The position numbers and the translations under genes were made by a program. Positions 9,508 to 17,740 of a DNA stretch of 64,000 bases are shown piece after piece. The DNA is from Pleionea sp. CnH1-48. Lineage in GTDB: Bacteria; Pseudomonadota; Gammaproteobacteria; Enterobacterales; Kangiellaceae. The stretch lies in assembly GCF_024124665.1 (NCBI RefSeq), contig NZ_JAMXSB010000006.1, positions 248,001-312,000 of the forward strand. Reading direction: 5' to 3'. Positions within the stretch are counted from its first letter, which is position 1; each line of letters starts with the position of its first letter. The notes beneath the pieces were generated by a model. That model saw only the letters and a program-made list of their open reading frames with translations, ran no database searches and was not told the DNA's origin.

Positions 9508-9826
9508 GGGTATTCGCTAACAGAAATAGAGTAGTACCTTTATCAGTGTAGCTTAGCCTTGCTCGTTAAAATAGATCCACGTCAATAAACCAGCAGTTAT
9601 TCGAAAGGAGGAGGTTGGATAATAAACCAGTACTATTGTTATAAAAGAGAGGTAATCTCATGAATACTCTAGCTTTCTTAAAAAAACCCGAGGCGAGATA
9701 AGTATTTACGGGGGAGTTACCGACCATAGATCAGAGAGAAGGACGATAAAAACAAGAATAGCAGCTCAAATGAGCTGCTATTCTTGTGTAGAAGAGTCAT
9801 TGGATCAACTTACTGTAAAATGCTTT
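9508..9826. other. Intergenic region between membrane protein and sterol-desaturase operon end
   Basis: 319 bp without a convincing gene. It contains the strong terminator hairpin described separately at 9752-9787. A purine-rich AAAGGAGGAGG lies near 9605, and a 12-codon frame starts at 9660 behind a GAGG. The remainder shows no repeat or recognisable RNA structure. Confidence 0.5.
9752..9787 (-). terminator. Rho-independent terminator of the sterol-desaturase operon
   Basis: A perfect inverted repeat with 17-bp arms (9752-9768 and 9771-9787) separated by only two bases. Read on the minus strand it is followed by CTTGTTTTTAT, giving a U-tract. It lies 40 bp downstream of the last gene of the leftward operon. 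The unusually long, perfect stem suggests very efficient termination. Confidence 0.85.
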
Positions 9827-10723
9827 TTACTCGGATTGTTTAGGTCTCCACCCCGGCCCACGGAATAAATATCCCATGACCTGACTCATATTCTCTGCCT
9901 TACGTAGATCTTTAAACATCTTACCAAACTCATAAAACTGAACCGTAATGGGATTTTTAGACGTCATAGGTGTCGTCAATCCGTACTTAGGCAACTGCTT
10001 TTCTTCGGCAAAGGTTCCAAATAATCGATCCCAAACGATAAAGATCCCACCATAATTAGTATCAATATATTCTTTATCAGAACCATGATGAACTCGATGA
10101 TGTGAAGGCGTATTAAATATCCATTCTAGTGGCCCAAGTTTGCCGACCATTTCATTATGAATCCAGAACTGGTAAGCCTGAATAAGCACTTCCGCCGAGA
10201 AAATAAGCACAGGATGAAATCCTAGTAAGAGCAACGGAAGATGAAACGTCGCCGATAACACAGGGTCAAACAAACTGAACCGAAAAGCCGTTGCGGTATT
10301 CATGACATTGGAACTATGATGCACCGAATGAGCAGCCCAAAACAGACGCACTTTATGCATGCAGAAGTGTTCAACGTAGTAAGTGAAGTCAGCCATCACA
10401 AGTACCAGAACAAAGCTCTGCGCATTCACAGGCATTTTCCAGGGAATGTACTCATAAACAATAAAGTAGCCATAGACGGCACCAGCGAATACAAACACTT
10501 CTGCCAGATAAAAAGGCACCTGAGTGAAAATGCTCGATAAAGTTTCGAGTAACCGCTCCCCCGTCAGACGTTTTTTTACAGCATCATCGGCTAATTCAAT
10601 CATCAAAAATAGAATGGCGAATACTAATACCCAGTCATACACATCAAATGACATACGCTCAAAAAAGTCTGTCAGCGAGGTGATATTCTCAAGGTTAATA
10701 AAGTAATAAATAAACTCATTCAT
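9827..10723 (-). CDS. Sterol desaturase/fatty acid hydroxylase family membrane protein
   Basis: A 298-residue integral membrane di-iron oxygenase of the fatty-acid hydroxylase superfamily. The histidine-box clusters are present: HFCMH (HxxxH), HSVHH (HxxHH) and, after the last membrane pair, HHRVHHG, with a further H in the HNEMVG loop. Four or more hydrophobic helices surround them. Family members hydroxylate or desaturate sterols, fatty acids, ether lipids or carotenoids; the substrate here is unknown, and a membrane-lipid substrate is inferred. It is the last gene of a leftward operon, 11 bp after the GyrI-like gene, and is followed by a strong terminator. Confidence 0.9.
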   Translation of the reverse strand: MNEFIYYFINLENITSLTDFFERMSFDVYDWVLVFAILFLMIELADDAVKKRLTGERLLETLSSIFTQVPFYLAEVFVFAGAVYGYFIVYEYIPWKMPVNAQSFVLVLVMADFTYYVEHFCMHKVRLFWAAHSVHHSSNVMNTATAFRFSLFDPVLSATFHLPLLLLGFHPVLIFSAEVLIQAYQFWIHNEMVGKLGPLEWIFNTPSHHRVHHGSDKEYIDTNYGGIFIVWDRLFGTFAEEKQLPKYGLTTPMTSKNPITVQFYEFGKMFKDLRKAENMSQVMGYLFRGPGWRPKQSE

Positions 10724-10734
10724 TGTGATATCAC

Positions 10735-11439
10735 CTACCGAATAGAAAGAAAAGCTCGCTGCGAAGCGACCTGAAAGTATTGATCAATGTCATACACTTC
10801 GTAGTCGATACGGTAAGCTAGTGGCACATTGCGAGGGTCTTTCCATGTCGCCAATACCGAGCGCTCAACCATATAATTACCACCAGGAATGGCCAAAGAA
10901 TAAAAGCCATCATTTGCGTCAGCAGATGCATTGGTAGAATAACCAACAACTACTTCAACGCTTTGTCGCTGTTGATTGTAGTCTCGATAAACCATGTACA
11001 CCTGATTTTTAATTTGTACACCTTTTGCAAATTGGTGCAGATTGGTTTTGTACAGTTCCATCCATAATTGCTCTACCTGGCTTTCAATGTCTTGATTAAG
11101 CTGCAGTCGTTTTGCTATTCCTACAACTCGAGTTGGTAAACGCTTTTCAACTTTGAATGGAGAGTGGCCCGTCATGTTTTCTTTAGGTACTGATGACGAT
11201 GGATTAGATGAAGCTGTCGCATCCGGCGTTGTCGAACTATCGGTTTGCTGCTCAACAACCGGTTGCACCATCGCACTTTGTTGCCCATGACCAGCATAGT
11301 AGTCGCCTTCGGCATGAGGATACACAGGCTGAGCATCAGGCCAGTAAGCTCGAATCACCATCATCATAAAAATAAACATAATAATTACCAATAATAAATA
11401 CAAGCCTCGTAAAAAGGGATTGTGTTGCGGTAAGCTCAT
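10735..11439 (-). CDS. Membrane-anchored GyrI/effector-binding-domain-like protein
   Basis: A 234-residue protein with one N-terminal membrane helix (~residues 11-29), a Ser/Thr/Pro-rich linker to about residue 90, and a C-terminal domain of ~130 residues. The C-terminal pattern (RVVGIAKRL, then VYMVYRDY, VEVVVGYS, IPGGNYMVERS, WKDPRN, YRIDYEVYD) resembles the AraC effector-binding/GyrI-like small-molecule-binding fold. The domain assignment is by eye and moderate. Its orientation places the ligand domain outside the inner membrane. A GGGGGG tract precedes the ATG. It follows the 58-residue gene by 9 bp and precedes the hydroxylase by 11 bp, so it is co-transcribed with a membrane oxygenase and a di-haem protein. 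Confidence 0.75.
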   Translation of the reverse strand: MSLPQHNPFLRGLYLLLVIIMFIFMMMVIRAYWPDAQPVYPHAEGDYYAGHGQQSAMVQPVVEQQTDSSTTPDATASSNPSSSVPKENMTGHSPFKVEKRLPTRVVGIAKRLQLNQDIESQVEQLWMELYKTNLHQFAKGVQIKNQVYMVYRDYNQQRQSVEVVVGYSTNASADANDGFYSLAIPGGNYMVERSVLATWKDPRNVPLAYRIDYEVYDIDQYFQVASQRAFLSIR

Positions 11440-11448
11440 AAGTCCCCC

Positions 11449-11625
11449 CTAATACCAAAAGAAAAAGCAAGACAAAGCAATAACTAACCATAACAACATG
11501 GTTCCCCAATAAGCTCCGGGCTCTTGTGAACGCTCATAAGAGCGCCACAAGTAAACTTTTCCGCTGAATAAATCGAACACCAGCCATAACAATAATAAGC
11601 TGCCTACAATCATTCCGATGGTCAT
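11449..11625 (-). CDS. 58-residue small membrane protein
   Basis: A short gene easily missed. The product has two hydrophobic segments (IGMIVGSLLLLWLVFDLF and GTMLLWLVIALSCFFFWY) joined by a charged loop with WRSYERSQEPGAY. Its ATG overlaps the TGA of the upstream di-haem protein gene (ATGA) and is preceded by GAGG seven bases away. Its stop lies 9 bp before the next gene. Overlap, ribosome site and membrane character all support a real gene. It could stabilise or anchor the operon's oxidoreductase or hydroxylase, but this is inference; I recognise no family. Confidence 0.8.
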   Translation of the reverse strand: MTIGMIVGSLLLLWLVFDLFSGKVYLWRSYERSQEPGAYWGTMLLWLVIALSCFFFWY

Positions 11626-14600
11626 AAAGTTACCTCATCACCGTTAAGTATTCCGTCCAGATCTCTATCAACTGCCATCTGAACTCCCATACCAGGCACC
11701 TGGCAGGTAAATGTAATAGAATTTCCAGAACTCATAGCCAAACTTCTCATTGCACTTATTGAAACGGGAGACTCCGCTTTTTTATCGCGAATATAGTATT
11801 GTTTTTGAGGATGGAATATAAAACCCTGCAACCGCCCGTCAACCCTGCCTTGCGCAACTAAATCACACTCAGTCACCACACCGCCTAGAACCTTTGCAGT
11901 AAAAGGTGCAGCCGCTCTTTGCTCCAACAAGTTTAGTCGTTGAATAACAACATTTCCTGTATTCGCATTGAGTGTTATTTGCTGTCCTACAATCGGTGAA
12001 ATGTCCGAATCAAACTCCATCATAAAGTCCACCAATCCCTGTCGAGTTTGCTCATCAGGAATCCCAACGACGCCTTCATTGAACTCACATCCGTGAACAG
12101 GCAGGTTGCCATCAGCACATGGCTCTTCGCCATTATCAAATACACCACCACGCAAGAAGTTAATCAATTGATCCGTTGCACCATCATGTAAGAAACCAAA
12201 GCCACGAATTTGCTCACCTTGATCTTGTTTAGTGTGAGAAGGTAAAAAGCCTTCACGATCGGGCAAACCAAACATACCTGCACGGGTATATAAACTTCTT
12301 AGCTGAGGCACTTTAAGGATCTGGATTTCGCCACCGTGGGCAACCTCTCCTCGAGTACCATAAAAACCTTTTGCAGGATCAAGACCGTGACAACCTTCGC
12401 AGTTTACCCCGTCCGTTTCTGGACCATTTCGATTGGAATCTTCGGCTAATCCATCCGATCGACGTTCACCGACAAAAAAGTCGCGTCCTATTTGAGCGGA
12501 TGACGATAATGAGTTATCAAGTAATCGAACGGGATTAGGAGGCATTTGTACACTCATCACAAAATCAGCAAAGCGATTCATATCCTGCTCTAAATCTAAC
12601 ACCGCCTGTGACTTAACTGGATCATCTACTGTTGCTGGTAACTCAATATCCAGCCCAAGCAAACCTTCAAAAGCCACAATAAAGTTTTTGAATGATGTCC
12701 TCTCATCCAACGTTTGTTCAACATCATCACCAAAGTAACCAACAGAGCGGTCGCCGCGCCAATGTAGATGCCCATGAGTGCTCATACCACGCAATGTTTG
12801 TGTCATCATGGGGCCTTTCATGGAAGCAATGGTAAGCTCATCGCCATCGCCATTCAGTATTTCTAATAGTTCACAACTGCTTTCATCAGGCCCAACAAAA
12901 ATACACCCCAGTGTTAAGAAATTTGCCGTTGGATAAGGTTGTGGATTACGTGCGTTGCTGGCATCTGGATTACCGAGATTCCAGGCCAGATGATCGGTAT
13001 CACCAAAGACATGACAACTGGCACAAGAAGCTTCACCATTGGAAGAAGAGCGATCAGCATCATACAAAATGGCTCGTCCCGCCTGGACTTTTTGAGGCTC
13101 AGGGCTAAATAGAGAAAGCCTTTGCGACTCGGCACCTGTTTGCGGATTCAGACTCACCAAACTGTTGTCAAAACGCGTGTACACCAACAATTGGTTGCGC
13201 GTTTCATTTAGCAACAATCCAACCGGTCCACCGGCAACAGAAAAATGATTGGCGCTAGCAGCAGTCGAGTCAAACTCGTCACCACGACCGTCCCAAAGTG
13301 AATCATCATCTAACTGTTCCGTTTGATAACGAGCAACTTTGTTTGACCCCATCGCTGCTACATAAAGCGTTTTACCATCTGCTGATATAGCCATTTGAGT
13401 CGGATTAGCAACGGTATGTTGCTTAACGCCTGGTGCTGCTTTTAACTGTAAATAATCAATATGACGATTCAATGGGCGGGGGCTAACAACGTCAATGTCT
13501 GGCTTAATTCGAGTAATGCGCGAGGGCGCAATGTTACCTTGAACGGTTGATCCGCCAACAATGCCTGGACCTTCGAATCGAGTTGCATTATTAGACTCGG
13601 TATTAGTGACATACAAAGTACCATCTTGAGGATTAACCACCATATTAAATAAGGTAGTCCCAACATGGCGGAATGACTTTTCCATCTCCAGACGAGTCGC
13701 GTCAATCTCAAACACATCTTGGTCGGGCAAACTAAAGCGGATAGCATTGGTAAAGTTACGCCCTTGAGTGTCTCGCCATTGTTGAGTTTCGGGATCAAAC
13801 TTAACAATCATTGAAGTCCAAGGTTGCGGCACACCGTCTTTGTTTACGCCAGGAGCTGTTCGTCCTCCGGGTAGCTTGCCGTCGGCCAACCCAAAATCCA
13901 TTTGAACTTGATCCAAAGTATCACATGGCTGGCTACCTAACACATCATCGGTATAGCCATAACAAAGTACCGCCTCATGAACGATACTGGTTTGATTACC
14001 TGAGTTGAATACTGCAGCATAGACTTTAGATTGATCAGGAGTAACCGCCAGTGCTCGTGGGGTATCACCAAACAACTCAATAATTTTTAGTGGCGTTCCA
14101 CCTAACGAAGCACCCACTTGGCTCGCATCAAACACCCAAACATCTGCACGGCCTACACCAGGGGTATGCAGTTGGGGATCACCTGCGCCTGTAACACCTG
14201 CGATAGACGAATGGCTGCGATGCTGGCCACGGTGTGCCGTCGTAATAAATGCTTTGTCTCTAGCAAACACTATATCTCGAGGCTCATCCCCCACCAGTAA
14301 AGTGCGAGCCACATAAGGCACTCCGTTATCGAAACGAACAATACTGATTGAATCTGAAATGTGATTCACCACCCAAACTTCTTGGTTGTTGCGAGCGGCA
14401 ACAGCAACGGGCTCAATCCCAACAGGCACAGAGTGCTGCAAAGTTAACTGCCCGTCATTATCATAAGCAAAAACATCAAGAGAGTGGTTGGGAGTATTGG
14501 TTACAAATACTTTTGCGCCATCAGGACTCATAGCAACCGGGCGCACCGCACCTGATTCAAAAGTAACAAAGTTTGTTGGCCCAGGAGGCAATGTTACCTC

Positions 14601-14693
14601 TGGCGGAGGAGGCGGCGGTGGTGTTTGATTATCCTGGTTGCTACAACCGGCTATCAGTATTAAAACAGTAACCAGAAAACTATGTCTCAACAT
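11622..14693 (-). CDS. Di-haem cytochrome c peroxidase-like lipoprotein with YVTN beta-propeller
   Basis: 1023 residues. The signal peptide ends in LIAGC, a lipobox, and a proline-rich linker follows. Residues ~40-530 carry repeats of surface-propeller type (AMSPDGAKVFVTNT, AVTPDQSKVYAAVF, AISADGKTLYVAAMGSNKV). The C-terminal half resembles MauG/cytochrome c peroxidases, with two haem-binding motifs, CASCH (C557-H561) and CEGCH (C765-H769), and the phrases ILYDADRSSSNGEASC and LDNSLSSSAQIGRDFF. It is therefore a periplasmic, membrane-anchored c-type haem enzyme, perhaps a peroxidase or MauG-like oxidase. It is first in an operon with a small membrane protein, a GyrI-like protein and a sterol-desaturase-family hydroxylase. 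The substrate is unknown; the propeller may bind it. Confidence 0.9.
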   Translation of the reverse strand: MLRHSFLVTVLILIAGCSNQDNQTPPPPPPPEVTLPPGPTNFVTFESGAVRPVAMSPDGAKVFVTNTPNHSLDVFAYDNDGQLTLQHSVPVGIEPVAVAARNNQEVWVVNHISDSISIVRFDNGVPYVARTLLVGDEPRDIVFARDKAFITTAHRGQHRSHSSIAGVTGAGDPQLHTPGVGRADVWVFDASQVGASLGGTPLKIIELFGDTPRALAVTPDQSKVYAAVFNSGNQTSIVHEAVLCYGYTDDVLGSQPCDTLDQVQMDFGLADGKLPGGRTAPGVNKDGVPQPWTSMIVKFDPETQQWRDTQGRNFTNAIRFSLPDQDVFEIDATRLEMEKSFRHVGTTLFNMVVNPQDGTLYVTNTESNNATRFEGPGIVGGSTVQGNIAPSRITRIKPDIDVVSPRPLNRHIDYLQLKAAPGVKQHTVANPTQMAISADGKTLYVAAMGSNKVARYQTEQLDDDSLWDGRGDEFDSTAASANHFSVAGGPVGLLLNETRNQLLVYTRFDNSLVSLNPQTGAESQRLSLFSPEPQKVQAGRAILYDADRSSSNGEASCASCHVFGDTDHLAWNLGNPDASNARNPQPYPTANFLTLGCIFVGPDESSCELLEILNGDGDELTIASMKGPMMTQTLRGMSTHGHLHWRGDRSVGYFGDDVEQTLDERTSFKNFIVAFEGLLGLDIELPATVDDPVKSQAVLDLEQDMNRFADFVMSVQMPPNPVRLLDNSLSSSAQIGRDFFVGERRSDGLAEDSNRNGPETDGVNCEGCHGLDPAKGFYGTRGEVAHGGEIQILKVPQLRSLYTRAGMFGLPDREGFLPSHTKQDQGEQIRGFGFLHDGATDQLINFLRGGVFDNGEEPCADGNLPVHGCEFNEGVVGIPDEQTRQGLVDFMMEFDSDISPIVGQQITLNANTGNVVIQRLNLLEQRAAAPFTAKVLGGVVTECDLVAQGRVDGRLQGFIFHPQKQYYIRDKKAESPVSISAMRSLAMSSGNSITFTCQVPGMGVQMAVDRDLDGILNGDEVTL

Positions 14694-14789
14694 AAAAATC
14701 TCCGAACATCGAAGTGAACAGATCCCGACACGCTTTTTTCAAAGCAAACGAGTCCCTACAGTGACCTGCATAATGTGTTTAAAGGTGAT

Positions 14790-15947
14790 TTACTCGGTTA
14801 AAAAAATATGCGCCTGTTCTGATTGAAAAAAGTCATCAGGCACAGAATTAAATAAACGCGATGCTAAAAACTGGCGAAAGTCGACCACCACTTTTTCCAT
14901 GCTCACTAGTTTTCCTCCGTGACCAGTTTGAGCATGCATACCGCGCTGAACGCGCTCGCAGATGGCTTTGTCTTCTGCCATAAAATCAGCATTGAATTGT
15001 TCAAGTGCTTTATCTTTATAAGAACCCGAATATTCCATAATGCCACCAGAACGGATCACACAACGCTCAGGCCCATCGGGTAATACTTGAATCCAGTCAA
15101 AAGACTCGTAGGTCATAATGCCAATAAACGAGGGCGGCAAAAAAATGAGGAGATAATGATTGTAGGCTTCTGGATGACTTCCACTTAACCACTTCATTAA
15201 CTTACTTTGAGTCTCAACCATACGACCGCCAGTAATGGCCCACTCTGAACTCCCCGCAACATAAAAAGATTGCTTACTGGGTGTTACGGTTTCTAAAGTA
15301 TCTTTATGTACTTTAAACAGGTGATAGCTCTCTATGCCGTTTTCAACCGCTAATTTCCAATTAGCCTGCCAGTGTTCGGTTTCGCCATGGTAACCGTTAC
15401 TAAAACGCTCGGGTTGAAAAAAGGCGAGGTATTCCTTAATACCTCGCAAACGTTCAGACAATGATAGAGGCTTGTCCGATAAATTAACGAAAAGCAACCC
15501 CATCCAACTTTCAAGTTGAAAGCCCGGCAGGCAATGCTCTTCTTTATCAACTACAACATCCCCCGGAAAAGGAACACCTTTCAGTTTGCCTTGATCGTCA
15601 TAGGTCCATGCGTGATAAGGACAGACAATGTTTCGTTCGATATTGCCGAAGCCATCATCAAGCAATGGGGTGCCCCGATGACGACAAACATTAGATAACG
15701 CTCGAAGGGTGCCATCCTTACCACGAATGATCGCAATTAACTCTCCAGCCATATCAAATGCAAAATAATCCCCCGGTTTAGATAACTGCTGTTCGGCACA
15801 GGCGAATACCCACTCGCTACGAAAAACCTGTTTCGTTTCTTCTTCATACACAGACTTGTCGTGGTACACAGCGAAAGGCAAAGCCTTGGCCTGAGCAATG
15901 GATGCTTCTGCAAGCGATTGATAAGACTGAAAAAGCGCTTTCATCAA
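14790..15947 (-). CDS. Rieske [2Fe-2S] aromatic-ring-hydroxylating-type oxygenase, large subunit
   Basis: 385 residues. The Rieske cluster ligands are C88-x-H90 (CRHRG) and C109-x2-H112 (CPYHAW). The C-terminal catalytic domain has the mononuclear iron motif in NGIESYHLFKVHKD, with the two histidines spaced as in family members. Overall length and the opening KALPFAVYHDKSVYEEE suggest the choline-monooxygenase/carnitine-oxygenase-like clade, but the substrate is not certain. AGGAG lies 7 nt before the ATG; a second ATG follows immediately. No reductase gene is adjacent. The promoter is overlapped by two copies of an 18-bp operator also found before the TetR gene at 18248, so repression by that regulator is strongly suggested. 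Confidence 0.9.
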   Translation of the reverse strand: MMKALFQSYQSLAEASIAQAKALPFAVYHDKSVYEEETKQVFRSEWVFACAEQQLSKPGDYFAFDMAGELIAIIRGKDGTLRALSNVCRHRGTPLLDDGFGNIERNIVCPYHAWTYDDQGKLKGVPFPGDVVVDKEEHCLPGFQLESWMGLLFVNLSDKPLSLSERLRGIKEYLAFFQPERFSNGYHGETEHWQANWKLAVENGIESYHLFKVHKDTLETVTPSKQSFYVAGSSEWAITGGRMVETQSKLMKWLSGSHPEAYNHYLLIFLPPSFIGIMTYESFDWIQVLPDGPERCVIRSGGIMEYSGSYKDKALEQFNADFMAEDKAICERVQRGMHAQTGHGGKLVSMEKVVVDFRQFLASRLFNSVPDDFFQSEQAHIFLTE

Positions 15948-16049
15948 GTACTCCTATCCGGTGATGAATAGAGGACTACAAAGGCCTTACACTTACCTTT
16001 GTAGTCCTTCTTTGCCACATAGTGCTTCATAAAAAGACAGACACATTTA

Positions 16050-16067
16050 TGAGACACAAATGTATCA
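16050..16067. promoter_or_regulatory. TetR-type operator, copy 1 (Rieske promoter, -10 side)
   Basis: TGAGACACAAATGTATCA, an 18-bp imperfect palindrome. It fits the consensus TGAKACA-N4-YGTMTCA shared with the site at 16085 and the one upstream of the TetR gene. It overlaps the predicted -10 box of the Rieske gene. Confidence 0.75.
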
Positions 16068-16092
16068 TATAACAACAAAAGATATGAGACAA
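16064..16092 (-). promoter_or_regulatory. Promoter of the Rieske oxygenase gene
   Basis: On the minus strand TTGTCT (16092-16087) and TATGAT (16069-16064) are separated by 17 bp, a good sigma-70 arrangement. The -35 box lies inside the operator at 16085-16102 and the -10 box overlaps the operator at 16050-16067. A repressor bound to either site should block RNA polymerase. Confidence 0.7.
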
Positions 16093-16102
16093 TAGCGTCT
16101 CA
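16085..16102. promoter_or_regulatory. TetR-type operator, copy 2 (Rieske promoter, -35 side)
   Basis: TGAGACAATAGCGTCTCA, with a perfect 7-bp inverted repeat that extends one further base pair on each side (arms 16083-16090 and 16097-16104). Its centre is 35 bp from that of copy 1. It covers the predicted -35 box of the Rieske gene and also lies upstream of the divergent gene at 16197. Confidence 0.75.
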
Positions 16103-16196
16103 TAAAATATTTGCGTTAAATTTGTTCAACCCTGATTAAATAATAGATAAAATTGATTCAAAATCAGGTTGTTCGGCTCTTAAGCCTACTCATTAC

Positions 16197-16649
16197 ATGA
16201 CACAAAAAATTATTTATCGCTGGCTTCTCTTTGTCGGGCTGAGCCATGCTTTACTAGGAATTCTGTTCATCCTTATCGCTCAAAGTTCTCTCATCAATTT
16301 TTATCTTGAGCATCTTCAACAAGCCTTTGGTGTCGACTTATCCGCTCAAGAAGAATCTCTCGTCCGTAGGTTACTTCAATTGTTTGGCCCAACCGTTGCC
16401 AGCTGGGGACTATTATTCTGTATTGCAACTCATTCCTTTGTTCAGCAAGGCAAACTCGCAATAAAGTGGGCGCTTATGCTTGCTGTCTTGATCTGGTTTG
16501 TTTTTGATAGCGGCCTATCGCTTTATATGAGTCTCTATTACCATCTGATTATCAATCTTGTCGCAGCGACTAGCATTGTCATTCCATTATTACTACTTAA
16601 AGCACAACCAAGCCCAGCTGCGGTAACAGCAAACACCCCAGGAACTTAG
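16197..16649 (+). CDS. Hypothetical membrane protein, four helices
   Basis: A 150-residue protein with about four hydrophobic segments (starting at WLLFVGLSHALLGILFIL and ending near SIVIPLLLLKAQ). I do not recognise the family. It is separated by one base from the next gene, a DUF1569-like protein, and the two form an operon divergent from the Rieske oxygenase. The operator pair between them may therefore act on both directions. Nothing catalytic is visible; a role in the envelope is the most one can say. Confidence 0.7.
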   Translation: MTQKIIYRWLLFVGLSHALLGILFILIAQSSLINFYLEHLQQAFGVDLSAQEESLVRRLLQLFGPTVASWGLLFCIATHSFVQQGKLAIKWALMLAVLIWFVFDSGLSLYMSLYYHLIINLVAATSIVIPLLLLKAQPSPAAVTANTPGT

Positions 16650-16650
16650 T

Positions 16651-17190
16651 ATGCAACGTCGTCAACTCCTCAAATGGTCTTTAATCGCAGGTACAACAAC
16701 AACAGCGGCGGGCTCGGGGCTCTGGTGGTTACATAATGGTCCTTCACCCACACAGTTAAGTGCTTCGGCGATGATAGAGAAGCTCGAACACTTATCTCAT
16801 CAATCCCTTGTTAGTACCGGAGTCTGGAGTCCTTATAAAATTTTTACTCATTGCGCTCAAAGCATAGAGTACTCTATGCAGGGCTTTCCGGAGCACAAAC
16901 CAGAATGGTTTAAACATACACTTGGCGCTTTAGCATTCTCGGCTTTTTCTACGCGCGGGCAGATGCATCACAATTTGGCGGAACCTATTCCTGGCGCAAC
17001 AGCTATTAACGACTCAGGAGATGTTCACCAGGCGATTCAACAGGTTATCCATTCTTTAAAACAGCTACAAATCAATGAAACCTCTTTAAAAGCGCATTTT
17101 GCCTACGGAGAGCTTTCTCTACAGGATACTTTACTAGCACACATACTCCACATTAATAACCACCTTCAGGAAATCAAAATTCAAGAGTAG
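16651..17190 (+). CDS. Tat-signal DUF1569-like protein
   Basis: A 179-residue protein starting MQRRQLLKWSLIAG, a twin-arginine-type signal (RRQLLK) with a short hydrophobic core, implying folded export to the periplasm. The mature part contains an HCAQSIEYSM segment, FSTRGQMHHNL and a final LLAHILHINNH, with several histidines placed as in the DinB-like four-helix DUF1569 family, which may bind a metal. The assignment is by pattern recognition. It follows the membrane protein gene by one base and is read with it. Confidence 0.7.
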   Translation: MQRRQLLKWSLIAGTTTTAAGSGLWWLHNGPSPTQLSASAMIEKLEHLSHQSLVSTGVWSPYKIFTHCAQSIEYSMQGFPEHKPEWFKHTLGALAFSAFSTRGQMHHNLAEPIPGATAINDSGDVHQAIQQVIHSLKQLQINETSLKAHFAYGELSLQDTLLAHILHINNHLQEIKIQE

Positions 17191-17207
17191 AAGAAAGGAC
17201 ACTTTAC

Positions 17208-17235
17208 TTGACTCAGTCATTAACTTGTATATAAT
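17208..17235 (+). promoter_or_regulatory. Sigma-70 promoter of the cold-shock gene
   Basis: TTGACT (17208-17213) and a perfect TATAAT (17230-17235) with a 16-bp spacer. The start of transcription would lie near 17242, leaving a ~150-nt untranslated leader before the csp ATG. Long leaders of this kind are typical of cspA-family genes, where they act as temperature-responsive RNA structures. Confidence 0.8.
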
Positions 17236-17392
17236 TCACGCAGCTTGAAAGTACGTTTTATATTTATGCACACCATTTCGATGTTCTTCTCTGTTAGTTC
17301 CTCGTCCTGTTTATCATAATTAGCAACACTTTTAGCCAAAAAGCGCCATGATAATGGCTTAATTTATACACTTGAAATAATAGGATACGACT

Positions 17393-17602
17393 ATGTCTAC
17401 TACTACTGGCACTGTAAAATGGTTTGATGAATCAAAAGGTTTCGGTTTCATCGAGCAAGAATCTGGTCCAGACGTATTTGCACACTTCCGTGCAATCAAC
17501 GGTTCAGGTTTCAAAACATTAGTTGAAGGCCAGAAGGTTGAGTTTGAAGTCACTCAAGGTCAAAAAGGCCCACAAGCAGAGAACATCACTGTAGTATCAT
17601 AG
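17393..17602 (+). CDS. Cold-shock protein, CspA family
   Basis: A 69-residue single cold-shock domain. RNP1 is visible as KGFGFIEQ and RNP2 as VFAHFRAI, with the opening [11 protein letters not shown] typical of the family. These proteins bind single-stranded RNA/DNA and melt RNA structure in the cytoplasm. The gene is monocistronic, with a strong promoter, a long leader and a downstream terminator. VFAHFRAI in place of VFVHFSAI is a minor variant seen in marine gammaproteobacterial Csp proteins. Which csp paralogue it is cannot be decided here. Confidence 0.96.
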   Translation: MSTTTGTVKWFDESKGFGFIEQESGPDVFAHFRAINGSGFKTLVEGQKVEFEVTQGQKGPQAENITVVS

Positions 17603-17645
17603 TGAAGTGAACGACGAGACACTGTCTCGATCGCTCTTGTGAGAC

Positions 17646-17681
17646 AAAAAAGGCAAGATTCTTAGGAACTTGCCTTTTTTT
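17646..17681 (+). terminator. Terminator of the cold-shock gene
   Basis: Arms AAGGCAAG (17650-17657) and CTTGCCTT (17669-17676), extended by an A-tract and a T-tract, followed by T residues to 17681. It is symmetrical and could act in both directions. A separate short palindrome of 7+1+7 bases lies at 17614-17628. Confidence 0.85.
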
Positions 17682-17740
17682 ATGGCTGCAATATTCGATA
17701 TGATAGCGCTGCCTCATGTTCCTATCTAAAAGGTAAAACT

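Noticed and set aside
9660-9701. A 12-codon frame behind a GAGG in the intergenic region
   Set aside because: Too short, with no attenuator structure or amino-acid bias; the next gene on that strand is far away.
17614-17628. Palindrome CGAGACACTGTCTCG after the cold-shock gene, resembling the TetR operator half-sites
   Set aside because: The half-sites are three bases closer together than in the three 18-bp operators, and it lies between a stop codon and a terminator, not at a promoter.
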